This document shows, piece after piece, positions 43,020-53,149 of a stretch of DNA of 64,000 nt. The number at the start of each line of letters is the position of its first letter. Within the stretch, counting starts at the first letter, position 1. The position numbers and the translations under genes were made by a program. The DNA is taken from the NCBI GenBank assembly GCA_021292165.1, contig CM037879.1:280563772-280627771 (forward strand), written 5' to 3'. The notes under the pieces are model-generated. The model was not told where the DNA came from. It saw only the letters and a list, made by a program, of their open reading frames with translations, and did no database searches. The stretch comes from Shinisaurus crocodilurus. Its lineage: Eukaryota > Chordata > Lepidosauria > Squamata > Shinisauridae.

Positions 43020-43205
43020 ACTATCATAGAGCCTCTTAATTATCTCTTCTCTAGGCTAAACATACTCAACTCTTGGAACCTTTCCTCATAGAACTTGGTC
43101 TCCAGGCCCTTCACCGCCTTTGTTGCGCTCCTCTGGACACATTCCAGGTTGTTGCTATCCTTTTTAAACTGTGGTGCCCAGAACAATTTGGTCCACAGGG
43201 CAGTT
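43020..43205 (-). mobile_element. CR1 LINE fragment (C-terminal RT region)
   Basis: CTAGGCTAAACATACTCAAC, GGAACCTTTCCTCATAG and GTGGTGCCCAGAACAATTTGG are the minus-strand CR1 text of the PYEERL..LGLFSL region. Confidence 0.7.
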
Positions 43206-43546
43206 CTGATGAGCCCTGTGTGCTGTCCCCTCTCCCAAACCTACTAACGTTGGGGCAGCAGGGAAGAGTTCCTGTAAGTCTCGTGTGAGGGACTCTAATA
43301 GCAGGGTGTCGGTGCTGTACTCCCTGTGTCATTGGGGGAAACTGCAGGTAGAGAGAGAATTGCTGGCCTAATCTCTGCTGCTCCAGAGCACCACCATTGC
43401 GGATGGCCTGAAGAGGAACTGCAGCTTTCAGGCCTAGCAAGATGAGGTGACCTGTGGAGCCAATACGCCCCCATCCGGCCTTACATATCAACTGTCTCTA
43501 GCCTCCCTCCTCTGTTTGAGCAGCCTGTTCCTCATGCAGGTCGAAC

Positions 43547-44367
43547 TGTTACATGCTGCCTAAGACCCACAGAATTGCCTGTCTGCCACCAGCCGTGACA
43601 CTCCCAGCATCTGTAATGTGCAGTGTTGCACAACAGTCCTGCCTCAATGCCCTGTATTATGCTTTGTATGATACTATGCTCTGTATTATGCTCTGTATAG
43701 TATTATACCCTGTATTTTGCTCTGTAATAGCAAGGCATGATTGACCTTGCTTAAATTGTGAGTTGGCTGCTAGCCAGGCTGATGCGATCTTCAGCAACTT
43801 GCTGGCGTGTGACCTGGCTGCAGGCCAGAGGAATGACACCGCACAACAGCCCAGGTGCTACCAATTAAGCATGAGGTCTGCAGCCCATGGAGTTTGGTGC
43901 TAGAAAAGTATATAAGACTAGCAAATGCAGACTAAGATTGTGGTTGTTGGTAGTGGTTGTTGGTAGTGGTTGGTTGGTTGGTTGTGTGTGTAGTGGTGGA
44001 GTGCTGAAGAATCGGAAGGAGCAAGGAGGAGCAGAGGAAGCTGTTCAGAGAGCCCTGCAGGAGCCCCAACGCTGAAAGCTGATACCCAGGCGGAGAGCTG
44101 CTGGAACTAGCAGGGTTGGTTGGAAATAATACAGTGACCATGTAGCTAAGGGGTGGGAGTTCCACTAGGGAACTTGGAGGAGGCATAGCATTGTTGTATT
44201 TCATGCTCAGCTTTGCAATAAAGATGTTTGGCTTTAACTTCCTGGAGGAGTATTTATTATGGTCTGAAAATCCTTTAAAGAACCTTTGCCAATCCCTTTT
44301 GGGGAACCTGTGGCAAAACAGCATCCCTGCAGTAGGGCTTAAGGTTCCTAGGTCCTTACATGTGACA
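43547..44367 (+). mobile_element. Solo LTR, 821 bp, TGTTACAT...ATGTGACA
   Basis: Terminal inverted words TGTTACAT and ATGTGACA match at 7 of 8 positions. A TATA box GTATATAAG lies at 43908-43916 and AATAAAG at 44217-44223, giving a plausible U3/R/U5 order. Flanks (CGAAC, CTGATG) do not match, so there is no target duplication. No internal viral gene or second LTR is adjacent. Class unresolved. Confidence 0.65.
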
Positions 44368-44392
44368 CTGATGTCATCACCACACACTAGAT

Positions 44393-44523
44393 CAGCCTTT
44401 GCCAAGCTGGTGTTGGACTGTTTTGGCCATCATCCCATCATCCCCAGTCAGTATGGCCAAAAGTCAGGAATTCTGGGAGCTGTAGTCCAAAACATCTGGA
44501 GGTCACCAGGTTGGGGATGGTTA
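44393..44523. mobile_element. hAT MITE, TIR CAGCCTTTGCCAAGC, with ACTACAGCTCCCAG
   Basis: Arms: GGTGTTGGACTGTTTTGGCC and GTAGTCCAAAACATCTGGAGG. Flanks CACTAGAT (44385-44392) and TGCTAGAT (44524-44531) differ by two transitions. Same family as 27.69 kb. Confidence 0.7.
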
Positions 44524-44768
44524 TGCTAGATTCTGTTGGCCCACTCTGGACCCAATTCAAAGTTTGGATTCTTTTGTTGAATGCCCAGTATGGATTTGAG
44601 AAATTAAGCCATTAAAGGAATGTTTCCAGAGAGAACAGAGAAAGGTCTGACTCTCACTACAAAGAGATAGCAGTTTGCCCTGAAGCCAGTTCCAAAAGAA
44701 GGTGTATAAGGTTAAGAGACTGTCCGAAGACTAGAAACAATTAGTTATGGTTCTAGCAACAATTCAGG

Positions 44769-45150
44769 ACTCATAGAATCATAGAAAAGTAGAGTTGGAA
44801 GGGGCCTATAAGGCCATCGAGTCCAACCTCCTGCTCAATGTAGAAATCCAAGTCAAAGCATCCCTGACAGATGGCTGTCCAGCTGCACCTTGAATGCCTC
44901 CAGAGTGGGAGAGCCCACAACCTCCCTAGGTAGTTGGTTTCATTGTCTTATTGCTCTAACAGACAGGAAATTTTTCCTGATGTTTAGGTGGAATCTGGCT
45001 TCCTGTAACTTGATCCCATTATTCCATGTCCTGCAAACTAGGATGATCGAGAAAAGATCCTGGCCCTCCTCTTTGTGACAACCCTTCAAGTGCTGGTAGA
45101 GTGCTATCATATCTCCCTTCAGTCTCCTCTTCTGACACTCTGGAGCACAC
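44769..45150 (-). mobile_element. CR1 LINE 3' fragment
   Basis: Tail TCATAGAATCATAGAAAAG, then the same 3' UTR and C-terminal text as 16.18 kb (GTCCAACCTCCTGCTCAATG; CTGATGTTTAGGTGGAATC). Truncated at about 45150. Confidence 0.83.
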
Positions 45151-46279
45151 TGTCATGCACAAGGTATACGCAATCAAATCTATGGGATCATCATAATTAG
45201 CCGAGTTGTGTTCTGAAATAAAAAATAAACCCTATGGAAAATGGGTACTCTGAAGTTAGCAGCATTCCCTTGAAATAAGGGTCCCCTGGCAACCCTATTT
45301 AATGACCCAACACATGATGAAGAGGCCACCAGTGGGCGCTTTTCCAAACGAGCAGGTCCCGGGACCCAGAGGTGTCGTCATTCTCTTGGCTATCTCTCAA
45401 GAGTAAACTGGTTTGCTGCCTTGAAAAATGAGAGCAATAAAGGACTAGCCAGAACCGGCTTGGATCTGCATATCTTTGTCAAAAAATAACTCCTATTTCT
45501 CCACCATCAGCTTTCCCCTGCTCCCTAACTCCCAATTTGGTTGTGTCTCCCATCTGTTTGCCTAATTATCCAACAGGCAGCTGTTGATGTATCCCTGGTT
45601 GCAAACCCAGACAATATGGTACACTTGGATGTGCAGGGTCAGTCCCTTCCCAACAGTTTGAGCCTGTTTTCATAACCTGACCGTCACCTCTTTCGGTGAA
45701 GGATGAAAAGACAATAGATTGCAAAATATTTTTCTTCATAATAAATGTCAAGATTTTTTTTTTAAAAAAAGAACACACAGATTTGCATGCACGTCAGCCC
45801 GACAAAAACTAGAAGAATAAATTACACATTGCAATTAATATTTAGGGTTGGTGGACTTTGCTCCAGGAAAATCTGAATCTAATTGTAAGCATATTTAATG
45901 GGAGGTAGAACTAAACCTTAATTATCTAAGCATAATTTTAACCATGTTTAATGGAGCTAGAAGCTAGGGCTGTCTGCAAACGGCCTCTCAAAATTCTCCA
46001 CCCTATCTGTGGATAGGAACATTTCACTGAAATTGGGGAGACCATTTCACTGAATTCCTCCATGCAGAGGGGAAATCCTCAAACAGTTTCTCAGAGGGGG
46101 AGTTCACCATCAGCAGTGGTTGTAGCACTGCTTCTTTCCATTTTTCCTCAGGTTTTGTTGTTGTTGTTGTTATTGTTGTTGTTTTGTGCTACAGCTGCAA
46201 GTGGCAACAGCAACAAATGCGTTGGCAGCCTGGTCACTTAGGGATGTGGAAATCAGCAAAACTTCTCTGAATTCCATCT
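45151..46279. other. Mostly unique sequence without a gene
   Basis: 45780-45970 is AT-rich and repeat-free (ATTACACATTGCAATTAATATTTAGG; CTTAATTATCTAAGCATAATTTTAACC). A GTT run lies at 46155-46182. Candidate non-coding element only. Confidence 0.3.
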
Positions 46280-46441
46280 TATAGATCATAGAGTTGGAAG
46301 GGGCCTACAAGGCCATCGAGTCCAACCCCCTGCTCAATGCAGGAAACTAGAGGAGGGGTCTCCCATCCAAGTAATAACCAGGCCTGACCCTGCTTAGCTT
46401 TCCATGCTCAGACAAGCTGAGCCAGCATAAGCCACAGGCCT
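46280..46441 (-). mobile_element. 5S-rRNA-derived SINE with CR1 tail (copy 3)
   Basis: GGTCTCCCATCCAAGTAATAACC, GGCCTGACCCTGCTTAGCTTTCC and the CR1-type tail ATAGATCATAGAGTTGGAAGG. Inverted relative to the 46.94-kb copy. Confidence 0.9.
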
Positions 46442-46445
46442 GAAT

Positions 46446-46800
46446 CTTGAAGCCCACTCCGACTCAAGTCTGTATCAGATTTTGTGAGCTTTTTCCCCCC
46501 TTTCCTTTTCACACGAAAACCAATGTGTACTTTTCATGTGTATTTTTCCAAATGTATGCATCAGTTGTGTGCATTTTTGAAATGTATGCATCCTTCTCCC
46601 ATCGATTAAAGTGTATTCGCGCACATTCTTTTCAAAAGTACACATTTTTTCATGCACATTTTTCAAATGTACGCATGCTGTCGAATGCATTTTTCTTTTT
46701 AGTCCATGAATCACATTGTAACGTAAGCTGGGAAATGTATGGGCTTGGACCGCAGGTTGCGGCCAAGTCCATGTTCAGTCAGAAGGTGCGAACTGCATAA
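46446..46800. repeat. AT-rich dispersed repeat, clear ~25-bp periodicity
   Basis: GTACTTTTCATGTGTATTTTTCC, AAATGTATGCATCAGTTGTG, GCATTTTTGAAATGTATGCATCC, CACATTTTTCAAATGTACGCATG: at least six degenerate units. Confidence 0.55.
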
Positions 46801-46941
46801 ATCCTGATCCAAAATGAACTATTATTATTCCAGGGCATTGTGTGTGAGGGGGGAAAGGGGCCACCACAAAAATAGTGGAGACAATTTGGGGTGGCCAATA
46901 GTTCAGTGTGTGTTTTTCCTTTCTGTTATACACACACACAT

Positions 46942-47108
46942 AGGCCTGTGGCTCACACTGGCTCAGCTTATCTGAATGTGGAAAGCTAAGCAGGGTCAGG
47001 CCTGGTTATTACTTGGATGGGAGACTCCTCCTCTAGTTGCCTGCATTGGGCAGGGGGTTGGACTCGATGGCCTAGTAGGCCCCTTCCAACTCTATAATCT
47101 ATGAATCA
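46942..47108 (+). mobile_element. 5S-rRNA-derived SINE with CR1 tail (copy 4)
   Basis: The best copy: GGAAAGCTAAGCAGGGTCAGG, CCTGGTTATTACTTGGATGG, then GCAGGGGGTTGGACTCGATGG and CCCTTCCAACTCTATAATCTATG. All three 5S promoter boxes are nearly intact. Confidence 0.92.
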
Positions 47109-48348
47109 TATGAATCTCTCCATTGCTTTGCAGCTGCCCAGGTTATCTGCGCTTCCTGATCCAAAAAAGCCCTATGGGAAAAAATTCCTCGTGATGTCTT
47201 CCCCTGGGCTTTAATTGAAGTGCAGGAACCCAAGAAGACTACTACAGGCTGCTGGAAAGATGAGTGTACAATGAAAGACAAGACACACATACACACGACA
47301 CACCTCGACCACCCCATATAAGTGAGGTAGGCACAAGAACACTGAACCCAACCCATGAGAAAGAATTTCTCTGCAATTTTATTCTCCTTTGAATTTCTTT
47401 TTGAAAGCAGTTTCTTTTCTGTGAAATTGAATGAGAATGGTAAAAAAAATAAACGTGTTAGACATTTTCGACACAGCACTAGCTAGAAGTACACATTATG
47501 GGTAACACAAGAATGCCACTGCAAACGGCATCCCCATGTTGAGTTTTCCCTCTGTCCCCCATGGTGTGTAGGAATATGACACAGGGTATCACATTATCAG
47601 ACTCCTACACATTATATTGTGCAGTTTTTCCCACCCAAATATGTTGTGTGTTTTCCCACCCCCACCACCAGCAGCCAATGATGTGAAGGGGGCAGAGAAG
47701 TGCACACCATGATAATATCACGTCCTGGGCATGTGCTCTTATACATTATAGGACAGCGTGAGGGGAACCCTCGATACAGAGATGCCAGTTTTGGCAGCAT
47801 CTCTGTGTCACCATTTAAGTTGTAGATCCACCCAAGGAAGTAAGACATAGCTAAGTGGTGATACAAACTCAGGTGTTCCGGGTACCAGTTGATCTCCACA
47901 CCACAAAAAGCTTCGCCTGCAAATTTCTGTGAATCAGGATGCTTGTTAAAGGTGCCAGAGCAGTCTGGCCTGGCACCATCATGAAGCAGCATGGTTGGGC
48001 AAACTGGAAGTTCTGATTCTGGCCCATTGTGGGTAAAACAAATGGCTATCGCCACAAAAACATGGTGGCTGACACTGGTGCCCACCATGTTTCTGTGCTG
48101 GTGGCCAGTTGCCCAGGTAGGAGGGTGTGTGTTCAGGACCATAGTCCAATGAGGTCTCCAAAACCCTGGAGCCAAACCCAAGAACAGGCTAGGTAGGGTC
48201 TTATTCTTGTCAATTGACAACTCTACATACCAGCCATGTATAACCCTACTGTTTTGCTGCTGCCTGGGACTGCAAAAAACAGGAGGCAGGTATCATGAAT
48301 TTGGCAGGCCACAATATATGGCTCATAGATTGTGTTCAGTTTGGCAGG
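47109..48348. other. No recognised gene; unassigned 202-codon frame
   Basis: A minus-strand frame (47612-48220) of 202 codons has no recognised domain, no signal of splicing and no homopolymer explanation. Around 47565-47620 a short inverted pair TGTGTAGGAATATGAC / GACTCCTACACATTA suggests a transposon end, so the frame may be transposon interior by chance. Confidence 0.3.
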
Positions 48349-48462
48349 CGAGTCACGAGTCTTTGGACCCGAGTCTCGAGTCCGAGTCCAAGTCCTTGGT
48401 CCAAAATGGTGACTCACGAGTCACGAGTCCTGAGTCACTCCCAAAACTGACTCCACGAGTCC
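48349..48462. repeat. Degenerate GAGTC tandem repeat
   Basis: The pentamer GAGTC occurs about ten times in 115 bp, often as CGAGTCACGAGTC. It ends CACGAGTCCCTATTAAAATC. Confidence 0.8.
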
Positions 48463-48578
48463 CTATTAAAATCAATGGGGTTTCCCCCCAACAAAATAAG
48501 GCTACTTCAGATGTGTGGCTTAAATAAATTCTAGGCACAAGTGTGCCTTTTTATTTCAAAACTCTGCAACTGATTTTG

Positions 48579-48775
48579 GCAAGAACAGACCAGGCAGACA
48601 AACAAACCCAAAATAACCAGGCAGGCAGAGGAGGCAGGGAACCCCAAAGCAGGCAGGCAGAGGCCTTTGTCTTGGACAATTCAACTGTTGAACAGGTCAA
48701 GAAGAGACCAGGCAGGCAGAGGAGGCTGGGAACCCCAAACAGGCAGGCAGAGGCAGCCAAACCCAAAATGTCTGA
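48579..48775. repeat. Imperfect tandem duplication, unit ~110 bp
   Basis: AGACCAGGCAG...GAGGAGGCAGGGAACCCCAAA and AGACCAGGCAG...GAGGAGGCTGGGAACCCCAAA are repeated, separated by GGACAATTCAACTGTTGAAC, a short palindrome. It is dominated by CAGG units. Confidence 0.7.
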
Positions 48776-48862
48776 CCCTAACCCAAACCCCCCACAACAA
48801 CACATCAATCAAATAAATCTCAACACATCGTTGGGGCTGCGCTCCTGGTAGCTGTCCAGCAT

Positions 48863-50166
48863 GCTGAACATGCTTGGTCTACTCAATCTTAGAGTAAATG
48901 TTTTGAAGTCAAGATGTAATCTGGATCAAAATGCATGTCCTTTTCACGTTAATTGGTTTGATTATTTGATTATCTGTCCTTTTGGCGATGATGGCTCCAC
49001 AGGAAGACTACAAAAGAGGGGAAGATAAAGCTGAAAATTTATTCTTCTGCTGACCTCTTTAAATAGTTTCAAGGGATGTGTTCTAAATTATGGACCTCAA
49101 AATGTCCCAGTCTCTCACTGAATCCATAAACTGAAAATAAGTACTAACTCACCCAACTATTTAGTTTAAAGGAGGGGTTTTATAGTGAAAGATATCCCTA
49201 AGCATCTTTGAATTATTACAGTTACTACTTAAAACAGTTAAACTGTCAATTTAGGATTTGGTATATCAGCCTCATTAGGTTGCTTCCTGCGCCCTGCGGT
49301 AGGTGAATCTGTTTAGTTAGAATTTCCTATTTCCCCCCCGTACTTTATGCATCCTGTAAAATGCCCCGAGAACTTTATGAGGGGATGTTACATTTAGTTG
49401 TGTTATTATAAATATGATTTAAATATTGGAGTTATTACAAAATTATGATCGTCCTATCAGGCAGCATGTATAAAAAGGACCTGTGTGGACTCCGCTCTGC
49501 AATGTAATGAATTGTTCAGTGGAGTTTGCATGTTGTTCATCTCTGTTTCTTCTTGGACTCCAGAGAGGCCTGATATGCAATTTTCTAACAAGGCAATCAT
49601 AAATTGCTGAAGAAGAAACAGCCCTTGAGATTTTTTAAGATAGTATGTGGATCGCATGTAATCCATCTCAAGGAGCTTGATTTAGCATCAGAAAGGAACA
49701 TCTTTGAGAATGCTCAACATTGTTTTTAAACTGCTGCTAAATCAATTACAGTGTTTGGGAGACAAAACACTCCTTTCCGCTCTCGGCTGCTCTGTTCTGG
49801 CTTGCTTGTCTGTGAGACGGAAGGCTTCAAAAACCACGAAGCAAAGCTGCTTGGGAACTATACTGAAGTGCAGAGACAGAACAAAGGCAAGCACCTAAAG
49901 AAAGTACAATATAGTCTGGCTTGACTCACACACCAGGATCTAGAAAGTGTTAGGGCATTTTAATGTAAGTTAGAAACCTCAGTTTTGATAAACACGTCAT
50001 CCGTGATGCAATACCTATTGGAGGGGGGAATGAGCATGGGGCATATCTGTATGCACCTCCCTCAGAATGAGTGACATGGTGAGTACCTTAATTTCATTAT
50101 GGTATTAGCTAGCTAAATGAGACCTTATGATAGTTTATGAGTTAGCACTTCATAATTGGGCTTCCG
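48863..50166. other. Unique block, candidate conserved non-coding sequence
   Basis: 49240-49760 has no recognised repeat over 500 bp and contains AT-rich words (ATTATAAATATGATTTAAATATTGG; CAATCATAAATTGCTGAAG; GCTAAATCAATTACAG). No exon-like frame. It is the longest repeat-free-looking stretch and the best place to test conservation. Confidence 0.35.
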
Positions 50167-50300
50167 AGCCTGATTCAAGGTGCTGGTCTTAACTTATAAA
50201 GCCCTACATGGTTTGGGACCACAATACCTGATGGAACACACCTCTCCCAACCACAATCTACCTGGACACTACGCTCAACATCTGGGGCCTTCAATGCTCA
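50167..50300 (+). mobile_element. L2 LINE fragment (C-terminal ORF2)
   Basis: ATTCAAGGTGCTGGTCTTAAC, TATAAAGCCCTACATGGTTTGG and CCACAATACCTGATGG match the 55.0-kb copy. Confidence 0.7.
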
Positions 50301-50339
50301 ACATCTGAATTGGAAGTCAGCATACTACTATATACCTAA

Positions 50340-51240
50340 GTGGATTTGGTCATGAGATGACATCATGCGACGACACGGTCTCTTACACTTTAGGACCAGG
50401 CGCATAAAGCCTTCTCAGGCTAAGCACCAACACTTAAAAACCTGAGGGGAGGGTCAAATGAAACCTTTCCCCTACTAATGAGGGAAAAGATTAATACTGG
50501 TTATTCAGGATCTATTTTAAATCTATGATACTGTGGGTACAAAGGTGTGTGTAGATTTAACAGTAATGCAGGTTAATAATGCCAAGCTGACACGTAGGAT
50601 TTCGGTAGCAAACAAAATAAAAATAAGTTTATTTTAATTCTCAAAATCTTAGTTCCAGAAAATAACTTTAAACTTGCCTACACCAAACACTTTGTAATTA
50701 ACCTAAGTCCCTATAACTCTAAATACTTTCACTCCTCATACAAGCACTGATTTCTCTCAAAACTCCTGACAGACAAGACACGAATAATCCAACTAACCTA
50801 ACTCCCCAACTCCCAACTCTCCCCACACTCGAAACACATTACTCCACACTCCCATAAAACACTCAACCACTCCTTATATACTACTCCCCCCACCCTTTCT
50901 AAGACATCACAAACCACACCCACTCAGTTCAACATTCTATACTCCCTAAACATACTAATGCAGACATACACCAGGGAACTGAATTGTGGGGTTACGCCAC
51001 AGACATCACTGAGGGTAAGATAAATCAATAGAGAGTGAGGGCAATGGATTTCCTGGATTAATCACATCAGTGACCCAAGCCAATCAGAGACTAAACAGTG
51101 AACAGGATGATGTTTCTATGCTCTGTAACCAATTATATTTGGCTACATGATGACATCACAGAGGGCAAATGAAGTTAAGAGAGAGGGAGGAATGTAAATG
51201 AAGACATCAAGTGATACCGATATTTTGGCAAATGATACCA
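50340..51240. repeat. GATGACATCAC tandem repeat, split by an LTR
   Basis: TTTGGTCATGAGATGACATCA (50346) and, after the LTR, CACTGAGGGTAAGAT form unit one. TTTGGCTACATGATGACATCACAGAGGGCAAATGAAG (51136) is unit two, about 160 bp away once the LTR is removed. Confidence 0.55.
50366..51001 (-). mobile_element. Solo LTR (TGTGGCGTAACCCC type), 636 bp
   Basis: On the minus strand it starts TGTGGCGTAACCCCAC and ends GTGTCGTCGCA. A TATA box (minus GTATATAAGG, at 50872-50881) and a polyadenylation signal AATAAA (minus, about 50628-50634) give an LTR order. Direct flanks GACATCA at 50359-50365 and 51002-51008 match over 7 bp. The 56.76-kb copy is the same LTR in the other orientation, lacking the TATA segment. 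No internal genes. Confidence 0.8.
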
Positions 51241-51448
51241 AAAAGAATGTTAAAGGGGAGCCAATTTTTTTGCCAAAAATCTTTCCCCAAGGAAACGTTA
51301 CATTATTTAATGGATTAATTAATTAACCAGCATATATTTTGGGTATTGCACCCCATTAAATTGAAAGTCCTTCAAACAAGTTTCCATGTAACTTTTACAG
51401 CCTAATAGTAAGAGTTATGGTTTCATATGATGGCCCCTCAGTATCTTA

Positions 51449-51579
51449 GGGCACAATCCTATGCATGTCAGAAAAATGTCCTATAACTCCCAGCAGGGGA
51501 GTTGGCTGGCTAGGGGATGATGGGAGTTGTAGGACTTTTTTCTGTCTAAACATGCTGCATGCATAGGATTGCACCTTAG
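51449..51579. mobile_element. Palindromic MITE, TIR GGCACAATCCTATGCATG
   Basis: Left arm GGGCACAATCCTATGCATG, TGTCCTATAACTCCCAGC; right arm GATGGGAGTTGTAGGAC, CTGCATGCATAGGATTGCACC. TTA occurs on both sides (51446-51448; after 51579), so the duplication may be only 3 bp. Copies at 57.81 and 63.50 kb. Confidence 0.7.
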
Positions 51580-51677
51580 GAGGGCATCCCATTAAGACTC
51601 AACTTTGGGACAGTTATAGAAGAGGGAAGCAAACACCCATTATGGATATAGCATATGGGAACTTTACAAATTAACGG

Positions 51678-51680
<3 letters not shown>

Positions 51681-51708
<28 letters not shown>

Positions 51709-51783
51709 TGTAGTTGGCATGAGACACAATCATTAGAAATGATATATTCATTATTACATTGTTGTTGTTGTTGTTGTTGTTGT
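51681..51783. repeat. (AT)n and (GTT)n microsatellites
   Basis: AT run about 51679-51703 and GTT run 51760-51783. Confidence 0.9.
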
Positions 51784-51789
51784 TTTAAA

Positions 51790-52267
51790 AAATGAAATAG
51801 GATAGTAGATTGTCCTGTCATTGAGTCTGTGGGATTACCGTATATGGATCTAATATACAGTATGATTGCAGTCTAAGGAACAGTTCACTCACAGTGGCTG
51901 TCAGCCCCGAATTCAGCACCTTGAGAGCTTATGGGGCTACCAGATGTTCCTGGGCACTTCACAGAAGCACTGCCTGTACAAACCGGTGCCTCCCCATGGG
52001 GACGTTCTACATAGGCACCATGATTTGCATAAGTATAACTCTCTTTTTTCCCCCCAGCCTCCACAGTTGTGTAACTCACTGTGACCACATAAAGATTCTT
52101 CACATGGAGACCCCAGTTCGTAGAATCCATGCCACTAAAAAGAACATTTCCTGTGAGTCCTTGCAGTGGGGACTTTAACATGCCACAAATCTCTATGTTG
52201 TTTTTCCTCTGTAATTTCTTGATTCCATGGTTTGGATTCCCTTCTGGAAGACTGAATTCCTCAATAG
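51790..52267. other. Unassigned block, no confirmed gene
   Basis: A minus frame of 136 codons (51885-52295) runs into the neighbouring hAT and shows no known domain. A pyrimidine tract ending CCCCCCAG at about 52049-52059 looks like a splice acceptor on the plus strand, but no open exon follows it. Confidence 0.3.
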
Positions 52268-52618
52268 CAGTGGTTCTTAATCTTTTTGGTGTCACACACC
52301 TCCCTTGTGAAAAATCTTATGACTTATGATGACCCATGCCTCCCATGTGTTAGTGGCCCAAAATTTAGGCTTAGGCAGGACGAGTTTGCATTTTTTTAGT
52401 TTTTGCTCTGTCTCTGGACTAAAAAAATGTATATTCAATTAAATAAACCGCGTAGCTCCCAAGATTAGTAGAAGGAAATAAGGTTGGGCCAACCGCCAAG
52501 CTGCGCTGCTATGTACTAGTAAAATAAACAATTTATAGTTGAGGGGCCACTCACGCCTCCCCTGGAGTCAGTCCAAACCTCCCCTGGGGAGGCGTACCCC
52601 ACAGGTTAAGAACCCCTG
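52268..52618. mobile_element. hAT element, TIR CAGTGGTTCTTAA, flanks CAATAG
   Basis: It starts CAGTGGTTCTTAATC, ends GGTTAAGAACCCCTG, and is flanked by CAATAG at 52262-52267 and 52619-52624. The duplication is 6 bp by eye, shorter than the usual 8. No transposase. Confidence 0.78.
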
Positions 52619-52670
52619 CAATAGGAAAGAAACATACATATCGGCCAACTATTTCTTACAATGACGCCCA

Positions 52671-52861
52671 GTGGAGGCGGGTGGCTCTAATGACAGCGGG
52701 GCTGTGTATCCACTCCAGATTTTACTCTGAACTTTAAAGGAGCTATCCATAGTTCTAAACCATACCCCCCCCCCAAAAAAAATAGGTTTGGCATCATGGA
52801 TAGCTCCTTAAAAGTTCAGAGTAAAATCCAGCCCCACTGACATTGGACCCACCAGCCTCTA
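52671..52861. mobile_element. Foldback element (copy at 52.7 kb)
   Basis: Arms GGAGGCGGGTGGCTCTAATG / CATTGGACCCACCAGCCTC; inner TTTTACTCTGAACTTTAAAGG / TTAAAAGTTCAGAGTAAAA; centre AAAAAATAGGTTTGG. Confidence 0.8.
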
Positions 52862-53149
52862 CTAAGTGACGTGATTCATATGTATGTATGCATTTATATA
52901 TGAATGTGTGTCTACCCCACCTATTCATTCAAAAATCCACAATGTGGCCTATAATCAATCAACACACTGAAACACGGGGGGTGGGGGTGGAAATCATGCC
53001 AGTCACAGAACCCCAAAGGCCTGGTGACATAATGCTGCCTTGGCGAACCACCCAAGAGACAAGGAAGCAAAGTGCCCAACCCTAGGGAGGGGGCCCCTAT
53101 AACTTTGGTGCTGCTAGTGCGAAGGCTCCCCCTCACCTAGCTGTCCCCT

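Noticed and set aside
46942..47108. Possible 5S rRNA gene
   Set aside because: Only the internal promoter region matches 5S; the 3' part is a CR1 tail.
48349..48775. CRISPR-like or satellite array
   Set aside because: Units are degenerate with variable spacing and no unique spacers; the genome is eukaryotic.
51885..52295. 136-codon minus frame near a splice-acceptor-like tract
   Set aside because: It extends into the 52268 hAT, the acceptor-like tract is on the other strand, and no homology is recognised.
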